The notes below the pieces were generated by a model. The model was not told the DNA's origin, made no database searches, and saw only the letters and a program-made list of their open reading frames with translations. A program made the position numbers and the translations under genes. Source: CBDFNC01 sp965249895 (lineage in GTDB: Bacteria > Pseudomonadota > Gammaproteobacteria > Enterobacterales > CBDFNC01). From it: DNA of 64,000 nt. Numbering within the stretch: position 1 is the first letter of the stretch; each line of letters starts with the position of its first letter. Of this stretch, positions 56,368 to 64,000 are shown in pieces. Location of the stretch: positions 1-64,000 of the forward strand of contig CBDFNC010000005.1 in NCBI GenBank assembly GCA_965249895.1, written 5' to 3'.

Positions 56368-57146
56368 GACTGATTATGCTCTCCTGACCACTCAGGCTAT
56401 TCACTGGCCCATGGTACGATTTATTTTCATAAGGATGAGTTAATTATTTTCGGAAAAACTACATGTTCTAGGCAAGGATGGCCATGATGACGGACATAGA
56501 ATAACCACGATATTGCAGGAAATGGATCTGACGGGCCTTTTCCTTGTTATCCGCTGGCGCCGCATCCCCAAATTTTTTATCTCTTAATTGCATGGCGAGT
56601 TCAAATCAGTCAACATCGAGCTGCTCTCCCGCACTGTCGATGAACTGAGGCTCTATGCCTTTCTGCCTGGCGTATCGCCGCTGATGTATTGATCCCATTG
56701 GCCCGGGATTATCACACCGTTCTCATCCGCAAACAATATCTTCAGCTAGCGCCATTCATTTTCGGCAAGGAGGTGTGGGAGAGTAATGAAGTTTTATGCT
56801 GAACGTAACTCACACCTGGACAGAATTGCGTTAGTTCTTCCGCTCTAAATTAGGTTTGTCAGGTAAAGTGAGGTATCTCAAGTTACTCACTTCATCCCAT
56901 AATCAAATGTGCTTGGAATGCTCACATTGGAGCCTAAACCGAGCAAGATATAAATCGTACCAGGTTGTAATTCGGATAACCTGGCGTATCGCGAATCGCA
57001 AAATATCAGTTTCAGGCGGTTTCCAGCTATCTTAAACATAGACAGAAGATATACGGAAACAGCGCGAGCACAAAATCTGGAATTTTTCTGTATATTAAGC
57101 TGTTATGTTTAAAAACGCTCACTCAACCATAAACTAGGAGGAATAC
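56368..57146. pseudogene. Gap with recX-like remnant (56468-56715, minus)
   Basis: On the minus strand RRYARQKGIEPQFIDSAGE, then LDVD-stop-FELAMQLRDKKFGDAAP, then EKARQIHFLQYRGYSMSVIM. The spacing and words match the RecX C-terminus, with TGA where a Trp is expected. No start region is left. The remainder to 57146 shows no gene except the control region of the next one. Confidence 0.5.
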
Positions 57147-58244
57147 ATGAAATACTTAAAAGCAATGATTACGACTGTAATAGCATTGGAAAGTTCTGTT
57201 TCTCCTGCTTGGTCTGAAGAATTGAGAATCCTATGTTGGAAGGGGTATGCACCACAAAAGCATACTCAAAAGTTTGAAAACCTGGTTAAAATAAAATATG
57301 GGGTAACTCTAAAAGTAATAGTAACAGAGGTCTCTGACCCCCAAGAGTTTTTTACTAAGATTAGAGGAAGAAAAGTTGATCTTATCAGCCCAGCGCATAA
57401 TATTCCAAAGTCGGAAAAATGGAAATTTATTAGAGGGGGGATAGTATTACCAATTAATTTAGAACACATTCCAAATTATAAAAATCTTATTCCAGGTTTG
57501 CAGAGGGCGGATTATATAACTCAGGATGGGAAAGTTTACGGTGTTCCTATTGTATATGGTCCGTATGGATTAGCTTACAACACCAACTTTTTTAGTGAAC
57601 CGCCCACAAGTTGGAACGTCTTTTGGGATGCGAAATACGTTGGGAAATATACAATTAGTTCAGACTATCACGAAGCGAATATCTACAGCACAGCCTTAGC
57701 TTTGGGGCTCAGTAAACAACAAATATTTGATTATGAGGTTATCAAGGATAATGGGGAAATGGAACCCCGATTACAAACCTTAGCCCAAAATGCCAAATAT
57801 TTCTGGACTGGATTAGATGAAGCCAATAAACTTCAAGGTTTAGCCCTTGCCACTGCATGGGGATTTTCTTTTCCAGAACTCAAGAAACGCGGAGAAATTT
57901 GGAAGTTTGCCGAACCTAAAGAGGGAACAACTGGATGGGTGGACAACTGGTTAATTGGCTACTCCCTAAAAAATAAGCCCAAAATGAAACGTATTGCAGA
58001 AGAATGGATTAATTATTCGATTGGACCTGAGATGCAAGTAGATTATGTAAGGGATATAGGGCAGTTCCCCGTTAATCTTTCCATTAAGGAACACTTAACT
58101 CCAGAAGAATTTAAAATGTACCATCTCGATGATCCAAGTTATTTCAAAAACAACTTAATTTTATGGAAGGCGTTGCCTACTCGTCATCAAAATGGTTTTA
58201 AAAAGATGTGGGAAAAAGCTAAAAGAAATAGAAAAACTTTGTAG
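57147..58244 (+). CDS. PotD-like periplasmic substrate-binding protein
   Basis: 365 residues with signal peptide (MKYLKAMITTVIALESSVSPAWS). Resembles polyamine-binding PotD/PotF: RILCWKGYAPQK start, DLISPAHNIPKSEKW, VYGVPIVYGPYGLAYNTNFF, PTSWNVFWDAKYVGK and a C-terminal GWVDNWLIGYSL. Strong AGGAGG site. No permease or ATPase genes are nearby, so it may serve as an orphan sensor-type binding protein. The gene is AT-richer than its neighbours, suggesting transfer. Confidence 0.85.
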   Translation: MKYLKAMITTVIALESSVSPAWSEELRILCWKGYAPQKHTQKFENLVKIKYGVTLKVIVTEVSDPQEFFTKIRGRKVDLISPAHNIPKSEKWKFIRGGIVLPINLEHIPNYKNLIPGLQRADYITQDGKVYGVPIVYGPYGLAYNTNFFSEPPTSWNVFWDAKYVGKYTISSDYHEANIYSTALALGLSKQQIFDYEVIKDNGEMEPRLQTLAQNAKYFWTGLDEANKLQGLALATAWGFSFPELKKRGEIWKFAEPKEGTTGWVDNWLIGYSLKNKPKMKRIAEEWINYSIGPEMQVDYVRDIGQFPVNLSIKEHLTPEEFKMYHLDDPSYFKNNLILWKALPTRHQNGFKKMWEKAKRNRKTL

Positions 58245-58261
58245 GGATAATAGAAACAACA

Positions 58262-58312
58262 TCCATTTGAAGACTATCTGGGACTATCTGGTGGGACTAT
58301 CTGGGACATCCA
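58262..58312. repeat. REP-like repeats upstream of RAYT gene
   Basis: Three close units of GGGACTATCTGG-type sequence, the last ending GGGACATCCAC. Similar words recur downstream of the transposase gene at 59713-59771. Confidence 0.65.
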
Positions 58313-58513
58313 CAATTTTGTGATAAGTGCATAAGCAAAAGTTCACCAAGGCTTAAATCAACCTACCAATCTAGGTAAGCCGTGCAGTACTAGGCGAATC
58401 AGTATATTTACACTGATTGAAATTCATACGTAATCTCTAAAAATTTATACTCACCCACTTAACAAAAATGGCAGTCCATAATAAAGAGATGGCTGCTGTA
58501 TGTCGGAGGCGCT

Positions 58514-59521
58514 ATGACTGTTGCCAGATCTCGCTTAATCCACCCTGAATCAACCCCCTTCTATCACTGTGTCGCAAGATGTGTTCGTCGAGCTTTCTTA
58601 TGTGGCTACGACAAATATGCTAATCGCTCTTATGAACACAGAAAACCCTGGGTAGTAAACCGGATCCGCTTTCTTGCTGGTTTATTCTCGATAGACGTCT
58701 GTGCCTACGCTGTTATGAGCAATCATTACCATGTCATCTTACGGGTTGATTTAGCAGGAAATAAACAGCTTTCTGATGAGGCTGTTATCGAACGGTGGGG
58801 CAAGTTGTTTGCCATTCATGTGCTGGTTGCTCGTTGGCAATCCGGTCAAACAAAAAGTGAAGCTGAAGTTGATGCGGCCAGGAAACTGGTGAATATTTGG
58901 CGTGAACGGTTAGGGGATATCAGTTGGTTTATGCGTTGCCTGAATGAACACATTGCCAGGGAAGCAAACAAGGAAGATAAATGCAAAGGGCGGTTTTGGG
59001 AAGGCCGATTCAGAAGCCAGGCACTGATGGACGAGACGGCATTATTGGCCTGTATGGTTTATGTGGATTTAAACCCAATCAGGGCTGGCTTGTGTGATTC
59101 CGTGGAAGAAGAGGAATTTACCTCAATCCATGAACGAATTGGCGACTGGAAGGCAGCGAATGATAAGCAGTGCACGGGCCTGGGAGCAGAAAGAAGCATT
59201 TTTTTGTTGCCTTTTAGCCGCTCAAAAAGTGACACAGACAGAGAAATTCCGTTTGACTTTAAAGAGTACCTTTACCTCGCCGATTGGACAGGCCGAGCTA
59301 TCCGAGAAGATAAAACAGGTTATATACCGGAACAGACACCAACGCTATTGGAAAACCTGCTTGTCTCGCATGAATCCTGGGTAATGACAGTACAGCACTT
59401 TAGTCGCTCATTTGGCAGTGCTGCTGGTACCTGGGAAGCCATAACCGCACTCAGTCACAAGGTTGGTCATCACTGGATAAAAGGTCACTCGGCATGCGAC
59501 AGGCTTTATCAATCCGGGTAG
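58514..59521 (+). CDS. REP-associated tyrosine transposase (RAYT, IS200-like)
   Basis: 335 residues. Y1 transposase fold: STPFYHCVARCVRRAFLCG, the HUH motif SNHYHVILRVD, and a helix GRFWEGRFRSQAL carrying the family signature; the catalytic Tyr is probably in MVYVDLNPIRAGL. Strong GGAGG site. RAYTs mobilise or maintain REP/BIME palindromes; REP-like repeats flank the gene on both sides. Confidence 0.9.
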   Translation: MTVARSRLIHPESTPFYHCVARCVRRAFLCGYDKYANRSYEHRKPWVVNRIRFLAGLFSIDVCAYAVMSNHYHVILRVDLAGNKQLSDEAVIERWGKLFAIHVLVARWQSGQTKSEAEVDAARKLVNIWRERLGDISWFMRCLNEHIAREANKEDKCKGRFWEGRFRSQALMDETALLACMVYVDLNPIRAGLCDSVEEEEFTSIHERIGDWKAANDKQCTGLGAERSIFLLPFSRSKSDTDREIPFDFKEYLYLADWTGRAIREDKTGYIPEQTPTLLENLLVSHESWVMTVQHFSRSFGSAAGTWEAITALSHKVGHHWIKGHSACDRLYQSG

Positions 59522-59712
59522 CCAAGAATCCCGCGAAACACCCCAACCAGCTAATCATTCATTACGCCAGTCCAGCTATGCCCTAACTACAGGTAAACAC
59601 ATTAGTATTGACGACTTTTCGCTATTTTCCCTGAGGTCGTAAAAATTATTGATGCGGTATCTTAAAAGATGGCCTGCTGGCCACTTTTTAGCTTAAATGG
59701 AGTCATAAAAAA

Positions 59713-59771
59713 GATGGATGTCCAGCTATCATTATAAAAAAGATGGATGTCCAGCTATCATCCAGCTATCA
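59713..59771. repeat. REP-like tandem repeats downstream of RAYT gene
   Basis: AAAAAAGATGGATGTCCAGC TATC occurs twice in tandem plus a partial third unit (ATCCAGCTATC). In reverse the core GATAGCTGGACATCC resembles the upstream CTATCTGGGACATCC. Confidence 0.7.
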
Positions 59772-59808
59772 ATCATTTTTTTGGGCGAGTTGATATCAGT
59801 GAGAGTCC

Positions 59809-60022
59809 CTAATTAGTGTCTGAACGAAAACTCCTAGAGCTAGAGTGCGCAAGGCTTTCAGGCAGAATTCGGAATCGAAGTTTTTAAGTTTTGGGTGATA
59901 TTTCATAAATAGCCCCAATTTTTAGGTGTTTTCTGTATTAGCATCTAAATCTTCGTTTTTAAAACCCTTCTACAGCCCTTATGAATAAAGGGTTGTAGGG
60001 TTTTCGGTCAGGTACTAATTAG
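59809..60022. mobile_element. MITE related to the adjacent ISNCY element
   Basis: About 214 bp. Left end CTAATTAGTGTCTGAACGAA, right end GTTTTCGGTCAGGTACTAAT followed by TAG. These ends match those of the neighbouring IS. Interior is non-coding, with an inverted pair ACCCTTCTACAGCCC / GGGTTGTAGGGT. Its right end overlaps the left end of the IS. Confidence 0.75.
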
Positions 60023-61913
60023 TATCTGAACGGAAACGTTATTCACTATAAAATTCAACATGATACGGTAAAGTTGAATGTCGACTTCTAACTTATGATC
60101 GCTTGTTATAAGGAAAACTCGCCTGTAATAGCCTGATCTTGTAGGATTTTCCTATACTTTGTCTCGACCTGCAGGGGTTACACCTTCATTTTTCAAAAAA
60201 CTTCAGGCGGCGAAATCTTATGAGAGAAGTGCTCAATCCTCAGTTCAAACTCAGTGAAGCTAACATTGCCAACATTGAATTCGATCCCAAATCCCATGAT
60301 GATATTCCCAAGCTCCTCATTGGCCTTCAGCACATTTATATCACACCGGAATTACGCGAGGAGGTATTCACCATACTCGCTGAGATCGTCCCTATTAATG
60401 AGGATGGTGAAAGCGCCAGCACCGATACCGGCCGTCCCGGTATGGCTCAGTGGACTATTCTGGTGCTCGGGGTGTTGCGCCTCGGCCTGAATGCCGATTT
60501 TGATCGTATTCACGAACTGGCCAACCAGCACAGTACTATCCGCACCATATTGGGGTTGAGTAACTGGTGCGACGGTAAAAAGTTCAGCTTGCAGTGCATC
60601 AAAGACAACCTGATGTTGTTCACTCCCGAGTTGCTAGACCGAATAAACCAGTGCGTGGTAAAGGCAGGCCACCGCTTGCTAAAAAAGGACGAAAACGACG
60701 CAATCACCGGGCGCTGTGATTCGTTTGTCGTTGAAACCCGTGTCCATTATCCCACCGATATTAATCTGTTATTTGATGCCGTTAGAAAGACCATGGAAGA
60801 ATGCGCCGTCTTGTGTGAGCCCTTTGGCCACAGCCTGTGGCGGCAGTATCGCTACAATATCCGCCAGTTTAAGAAGCTGTATCGCAAGGCTCAGAAACTC
60901 AAGCATTCCACCTCGAAAGATGAGGCTAAGCAACAGCGCCAGCTTGAGCGGGTACAACAGGCTCACCAGGCCTTAATCGAGTCCGCTCAGAAGGTCGAAG
61001 ATCGCGCCCGGCAAACCCGTGAACTACTGCGCCATAAATACGGTTTGTTCAACTTGGCGTTGGCGAAACTGGATAGTTACCTTGACCATGTCAACCGGCA
61101 AATCGACCAGATCCGCAGACGAATTTTGGAGGGAGAGAAGATCCCTCACACTGAAAAGGTATTTTCAATCTTTCAGCCACACACCGAATGGATCTGTAAA
61201 GGCAAGGCTGGCGTACCGGTTGAGCTGGGGCTTCGAGTCTGTATCATGGCTGACAGCGACAGCTTTATTCTGCATCATCAGGTAATGGAAAAGCAGACGG
61301 ATGACAAGGTTGCTGTCGCTATGGTCGAAGAAAGTCAAAACCGGTATGCCGGCCTAAACATATGCAGCTTCGATAAGGGTTTTCATAGCAAGGAAAACCA
61401 GGAGGAACTCAAGCAGCGACTGGCGCTAACAGTACTGCCAAAGAAAGGCCGGCTGTCGAAAGCAGAGCAAGCACATGAGTACGCGCCCGAGTTTGTCGAA
61501 ACAAAAAGAAAACACTCCGCTGTTGAAGCGGCCATTAACGGTCTGGAAGTGCATGGCCTGGATACGTGTCGCGACCACGGTTTAGCCGGTTTCAAGCGTT
61601 ACAGCGCGCTGGCGGTTGTAGCGAAAAACATTCACCGCCTGGGCGCTTTAGTGCGAGATGTGGAGAGAAAGCGAAAACGAGGGCCATACAAAAAAGCAGC
61701 CTGACGCTGGCGTGTTTTCCCGAAGAATGAGCAATATGGCCACGACTAGCCAGGCAAAACATCCCCTGAAAACGCCTTGTTATAACAATTTATTATAATA
61801 ACCAAGCAAAAATAACCATTCTGGTTATAAATAACCCAAGCCAATAATAATCAACTTATCAGCAATAGGTAAGTTGTGCTTTAAAAGTGAGTTTTCTGCC
61901 GGGTACTAATTAG
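60015..61913. mobile_element. ISNCY-type insertion sequence
   Basis: About 1.9 kb. Left end CTAATTAGTATCTGAACGGA and right end (read inward) CTAATTAGTACCCGGCAGAA are inverted repeats of 23 bp with about six differences. CTAATTAG at each edge is itself a palindrome and may be part of the target or of the repeat. Confidence 0.8.
60220..61704 (+). CDS. ISNCY-family transposase
   Basis: 494 residues. GRPGMAQWTILVLGVLRLGL near residues 72-91, RCDSFVVETRVHYPTDINLL (first Asp), a long coiled coil (about 230-275), KGKAGVPVELGLRVCIM (second domain with VELG), CSFDKGFHSKENQEEL (second Asp) and a C-terminal ETKRKHSAVEAAINGLE with catalytic Glu. Complete. Confidence 0.9.
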   Translation: MREVLNPQFKLSEANIANIEFDPKSHDDIPKLLIGLQHIYITPELREEVFTILAEIVPINEDGESASTDTGRPGMAQWTILVLGVLRLGLNADFDRIHELANQHSTIRTILGLSNWCDGKKFSLQCIKDNLMLFTPELLDRINQCVVKAGHRLLKKDENDAITGRCDSFVVETRVHYPTDINLLFDAVRKTMEECAVLCEPFGHSLWRQYRYNIRQFKKLYRKAQKLKHSTSKDEAKQQRQLERVQQAHQALIESAQKVEDRARQTRELLRHKYGLFNLALAKLDSYLDHVNRQIDQIRRRILEGEKIPHTEKVFSIFQPHTEWICKGKAGVPVELGLRVCIMADSDSFILHHQVMEKQTDDKVAVAMVEESQNRYAGLNICSFDKGFHSKENQEELKQRLALTVLPKKGRLSKAEQAHEYAPEFVETKRKHSAVEAAINGLEVHGLDTCRDHGLAGFKRYSALAVVAKNIHRLGALVRDVERKRKRGPYKKAA

Positions 61914-62051
61914 CTTTGGACTTACGACTTCTCTCTTACTGACCCAATTATTGCCCCGTACAGGCCATTAGAAAATATCTTGTAAACCTAAATTGAGTAT
62001 TCGCTCTGCTGGGGCCGGAGGTTGGCCGCAATGGGCGATGAGTGAGCAATA

Positions 62052-63575
62052 TTATAGCTTATTACATTTGTACTCTTGGCCATCTTGATGAAGTGGGTAC
62101 CTATCAAACCTGGGTAACAGTTCCAGCAGGATTGGTAGAAGCCGAATCCATCTCAGGGATGAGATGTTAAATGCATGGATGCGCTTTCGGCGAACCTTGC
62201 CGGCACAGGCTTCGCCCTCTTCACTTATAGAGAGGCATCCGCTCCTTGCCAACGCGGCAGTTGTTACCCAAAATCCTTTATTATGATTGGTTCCATGAAG
62301 TGTTACGCTTTCTACTTGTTTTTGCTCATTGAAATAAAACGCTAATTTAGCATGCACAACCCTGTATATAAATTCATTGTTTGAGATTGAAAAAACAGGA
62401 GCTTTATCTTGGCCTGTGATGTGAGCAAAAAGCTGATCGCTTTCGTAACTAATATTTAACAATAAACCTGGCTCAAGTTGATATTCCCCTGTGAACATTG
62501 GTAGCTTTTCTGGTGGTAATTTCCTGATATCTCTTTGCTCTTCGATCAACTTTGATAATTGACCGTTAAAGTAGGCTTTAGGGATATAGTTAATGCAGTT
62601 CGTGGAATTTGAAACTAGATAAATCGCTCTCATTTGTGTGGAATCAAAATCTAATATTGAGCAAAACCCACTCGTGCCTCCATCATGAGTAACAATTATT
62701 GAATCAGAAGTTTTGTAAAGATACCAACCCAAACCTACCTGTACACTTGTGGAGTCTGAGTCGATTGTTGCTGATTGACATAAATTGGTCTCTTTCGTTA
62801 AAGGCACTTTTAGCAGGTTCGCCTTTAGATATAGTGCCATATCTTGAGCACTGGATTTTATTCCTCCAGCACCATTGTGCTCGGCCAAGTCCCAATGACT
62901 AGCTTTTTCTAGCAATGAATCATGGCCGTCAGCTAACATTTTTTTCTCATTATAGGGAATAGAGATATATGTGCTGTTCATGCCCAAAGGCGCTAAAACC
63001 CTTTTCTCTAGCATCTTTTGGTAACTGGTGTCATCGATAAGCGCTAATACATGCCCTAGTAATCCTACCGCAAAATTTGAGTACTCAATTTTTTCTCCAA
63101 CAGTTCTAGTAGGGCTGTATGAGTTAAGAAAGTCATACATCATTTTCGCGTTGTAATGAACGTAAGGGTTGTTTTTATCATATGGCTCCATATTATCAGC
63201 TAATCTGGGTAAACCAGAAGTATGATTTGATAAAGACTTAAGGGTGATAGGTTTGCTGTTTTTAGCTGAAATTGTCACGTCATCTGGTAAATATTTTTGT
63301 ACTGGATCATCGAGTTTAACCTTTCCTTCTTCAACCATAGAAGCCAGAGCCATGGCGGTGAAGGTTTTACTTATTGATCCAATCTCAAATAGGTGCTCCT
63401 TGGTTATCGGCAAATTTTTTTCTTTGTCGGCGAAGCCATAATTAAGAAAATGGGTGTTACCATTTTCAATGGCCACACCAGAAATAGCAGGTGTTAAGGA
63501 GCCTTCTTCAACAATAGCCTGTAATAGCTCCTCAAGTTCTCGTAATGTTTGAGATTCTGCTTCCGATGCTGACAT
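62052..63575 (-). CDS. Serine beta-lactamase-like hydrolase with in-frame MITE-B insertion
   Basis: 507 residues from ATG 63575, chosen for its AGGA site; the longer frame upstream runs through repeat debris. Class C/DD-peptidase fold: FEIGSISKTFTAMAL (SxxK), YSNFAVGLLG (YxN), HDGGTSGF (HxG-type KTG equivalent). Near the end, after SVTLH, 69 residues are encoded by MITE-B (62096-62294) and one target duplication, then QDGQEYKCNKL, the native tail. 199+8=207 bp, so the frame is kept. The fold may be disturbed only at the C-terminal edge. Confidence 0.88.
   Translation of the reverse strand: MSASEAESQTLRELEELLQAIVEEGSLTPAISGVAIENGNTHFLNYGFADKEKNLPITKEHLFEIGSISKTFTAMALASMVEEGKVKLDDPVQKYLPDDVTISAKNSKPITLKSLSNHTSGLPRLADNMEPYDKNNPYVHYNAKMMYDFLNSYSPTRTVGEKIEYSNFAVGLLGHVLALIDDTSYQKMLEKRVLAPLGMNSTYISIPYNEKKMLADGHDSLLEKASHWDLAEHNGAGGIKSSAQDMALYLKANLLKVPLTKETNLCQSATIDSDSTSVQVGLGWYLYKTSDSIIVTHDGGTSGFCSILDFDSTQMRAIYLVSNSTNCINYIPKAYFNGQLSKLIEEQRDIRKLPPEKLPMFTGEYQLEPGLLLNISYESDQLFAHITGQDKAPVFSISNNEFIYRVVHAKLAFYFNEQKQVESVTLHGTNHNKGFWVTTAALARSGCLSISEEGEACAGKVRRKRIHAFNISSLRWIRLLPILLELLPRFDRYPLHQDGQEYKCNKL
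62096..62294. mobile_element. MITE-B copy 3, inside hydrolase gene
   Basis: 199 bp from GGTACCTATCAAACCTGGGT to GATTGGTTCC. Perfect 8-bp duplications ATGAAGTG at 62088-62095 and 62295-62302. Confidence 0.93.
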
Positions 63576-63614
63576 TGTAATTCCTATGAGCGTTCCGGTC
63601 TTGATGAGTGAAGT

Positions 63615-63643
63615 GGAACCCATCAAACCTGGGTAACAAATTG
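63615..63643. repeat. Solo MITE-B end
   Basis: GGAACCCATCAAACCTGGGT AACAAATTG matches the terminal repeat of MITE-B; no second end is seen nearby. Confidence 0.65.
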
Positions 63644-63730
63644 GAGGGAGAAATCTGAGGAGATAAGGCCTGCTATTTGAGATAATCACTTCGCCAAAAA
63701 CAACAACCAAAAAAGACAGAATGCCGATAC

Positions 63731-63813
63731 TAAACCGAACACCACTTAGCTCCTCAGACAAACTCGATCTTCTCGCAAAGAGCGCCATTTTACAAGCCCA
63801 TGGTGATATCACC
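63731..63813 (-). repeat. 80-bp repeat C, copy 2
   Basis: Reverse orientation of 45856-45930. In this copy the sequence lies in the extended frame upstream of the hydrolase, which is why that frame looks open. The final 190 bp of the window show no feature. Confidence 0.8.
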
Positions 63814-64000
63814 AGCGATTCTTGGTGAGAACTGGCTCAGTAAGGTAAAAGGGGTTTTATGGTTGTTTTTTCTCCAAACCTGCTCAAGCTCGCTGCTCTA
63901 CCTGATTTCACACTCAAATTGCAGGCAGGGATCAAGCTATACAGTTAAGTGCATTTTCCTCTAATTCGTATTTTCAGCTTCTTTTAACTGCCGTCACCTC

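Noticed and set aside
63576..63812. N-terminal extension of the serine hydrolase
   Set aside because: Runs through repeat C and a solo MITE-B end; ATG 63575 has a ribosome site and begins the conserved protein.
1..64000. CRISPR array, tRNA or rRNA genes
   Set aside because: No regularly spaced short repeats, cloverleaf with conserved T-loop, or rRNA signature was seen anywhere in the window.

Overview
The window is chromosomal DNA of moderate GC from a Gammaproteobacterium, probably a marine or free-living one. The support is a set of housekeeping genes that closely match enteric, vibrio and alteromonad families (yajD, rlmF, rhlE, cheV, yaeR-type VOC protein, rsgA, add). No rRNA or tRNA gene was seen. 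I cannot name the genus.

Layout. (1) 1-7482: a filamentous (inovirus-type) prophage of 7,380 bp, bounded by two ~100-bp direct repeats that each contain a dif-like site. It carries Rep, ssDNA-binding, coat, adsorption and Zot genes on the minus strand and a divergent repressor. (2) 7933-12880: a DSF (diffusible signal factor) quorum-sensing locus, rpfF converging on rpfG-rpfC. (3) 13-25.7 kb: mainly core genes (3'-5' exonuclease, glycosyltransferase, UbiH-family hydroxylase, YgjP-type peptidase, yajD, SpoU methyltransferase, rhlE, rlmF, cheV, VOC protein), broken by an IS1634-family element. (4) 25.9-39.6 kb: Fe-alcohol dehydrogenase, a 1,478-residue DUF4347 repeat protein, a sulfotransferase, IS relics, an MFS/TetR divergon with visible operators, a divergent RsgA, a VanZ-like protein and a secreted protein. 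(5) 39.7-64 kb: a mobile-element-rich region with an MBL-fold gene split by a MITE, a truncated LysR gene, a four-gene DDE/AAA transposon, an IS630 with a frameshift site, an IS110/IS1111 element inside a MITE, a resolvase, a decayed helicase-ankyrin gene, a REP-associated transposase, an ISNCY transposase and a serine hydrolase carrying an in-frame MITE.

Three small repeat families run through the window. MITE-A (~190-250 bp, ends TAGCTAGTGTCCGTCCTGAAAC-like) has four clear loci and at least two decayed ends. MITE-B (185-200 bp) makes 8-bp target duplications and has three full copies; one copy breaks a gene and another is read through in frame. A third, of 80 bp, occurs twice. The DSF locus is the most coherent functional system: RpfF makes the fatty-acid signal, RpfC senses it, and RpfG degrades cyclic-di-GMP. 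All starts, domains and motifs below were read by eye; no database search was run.
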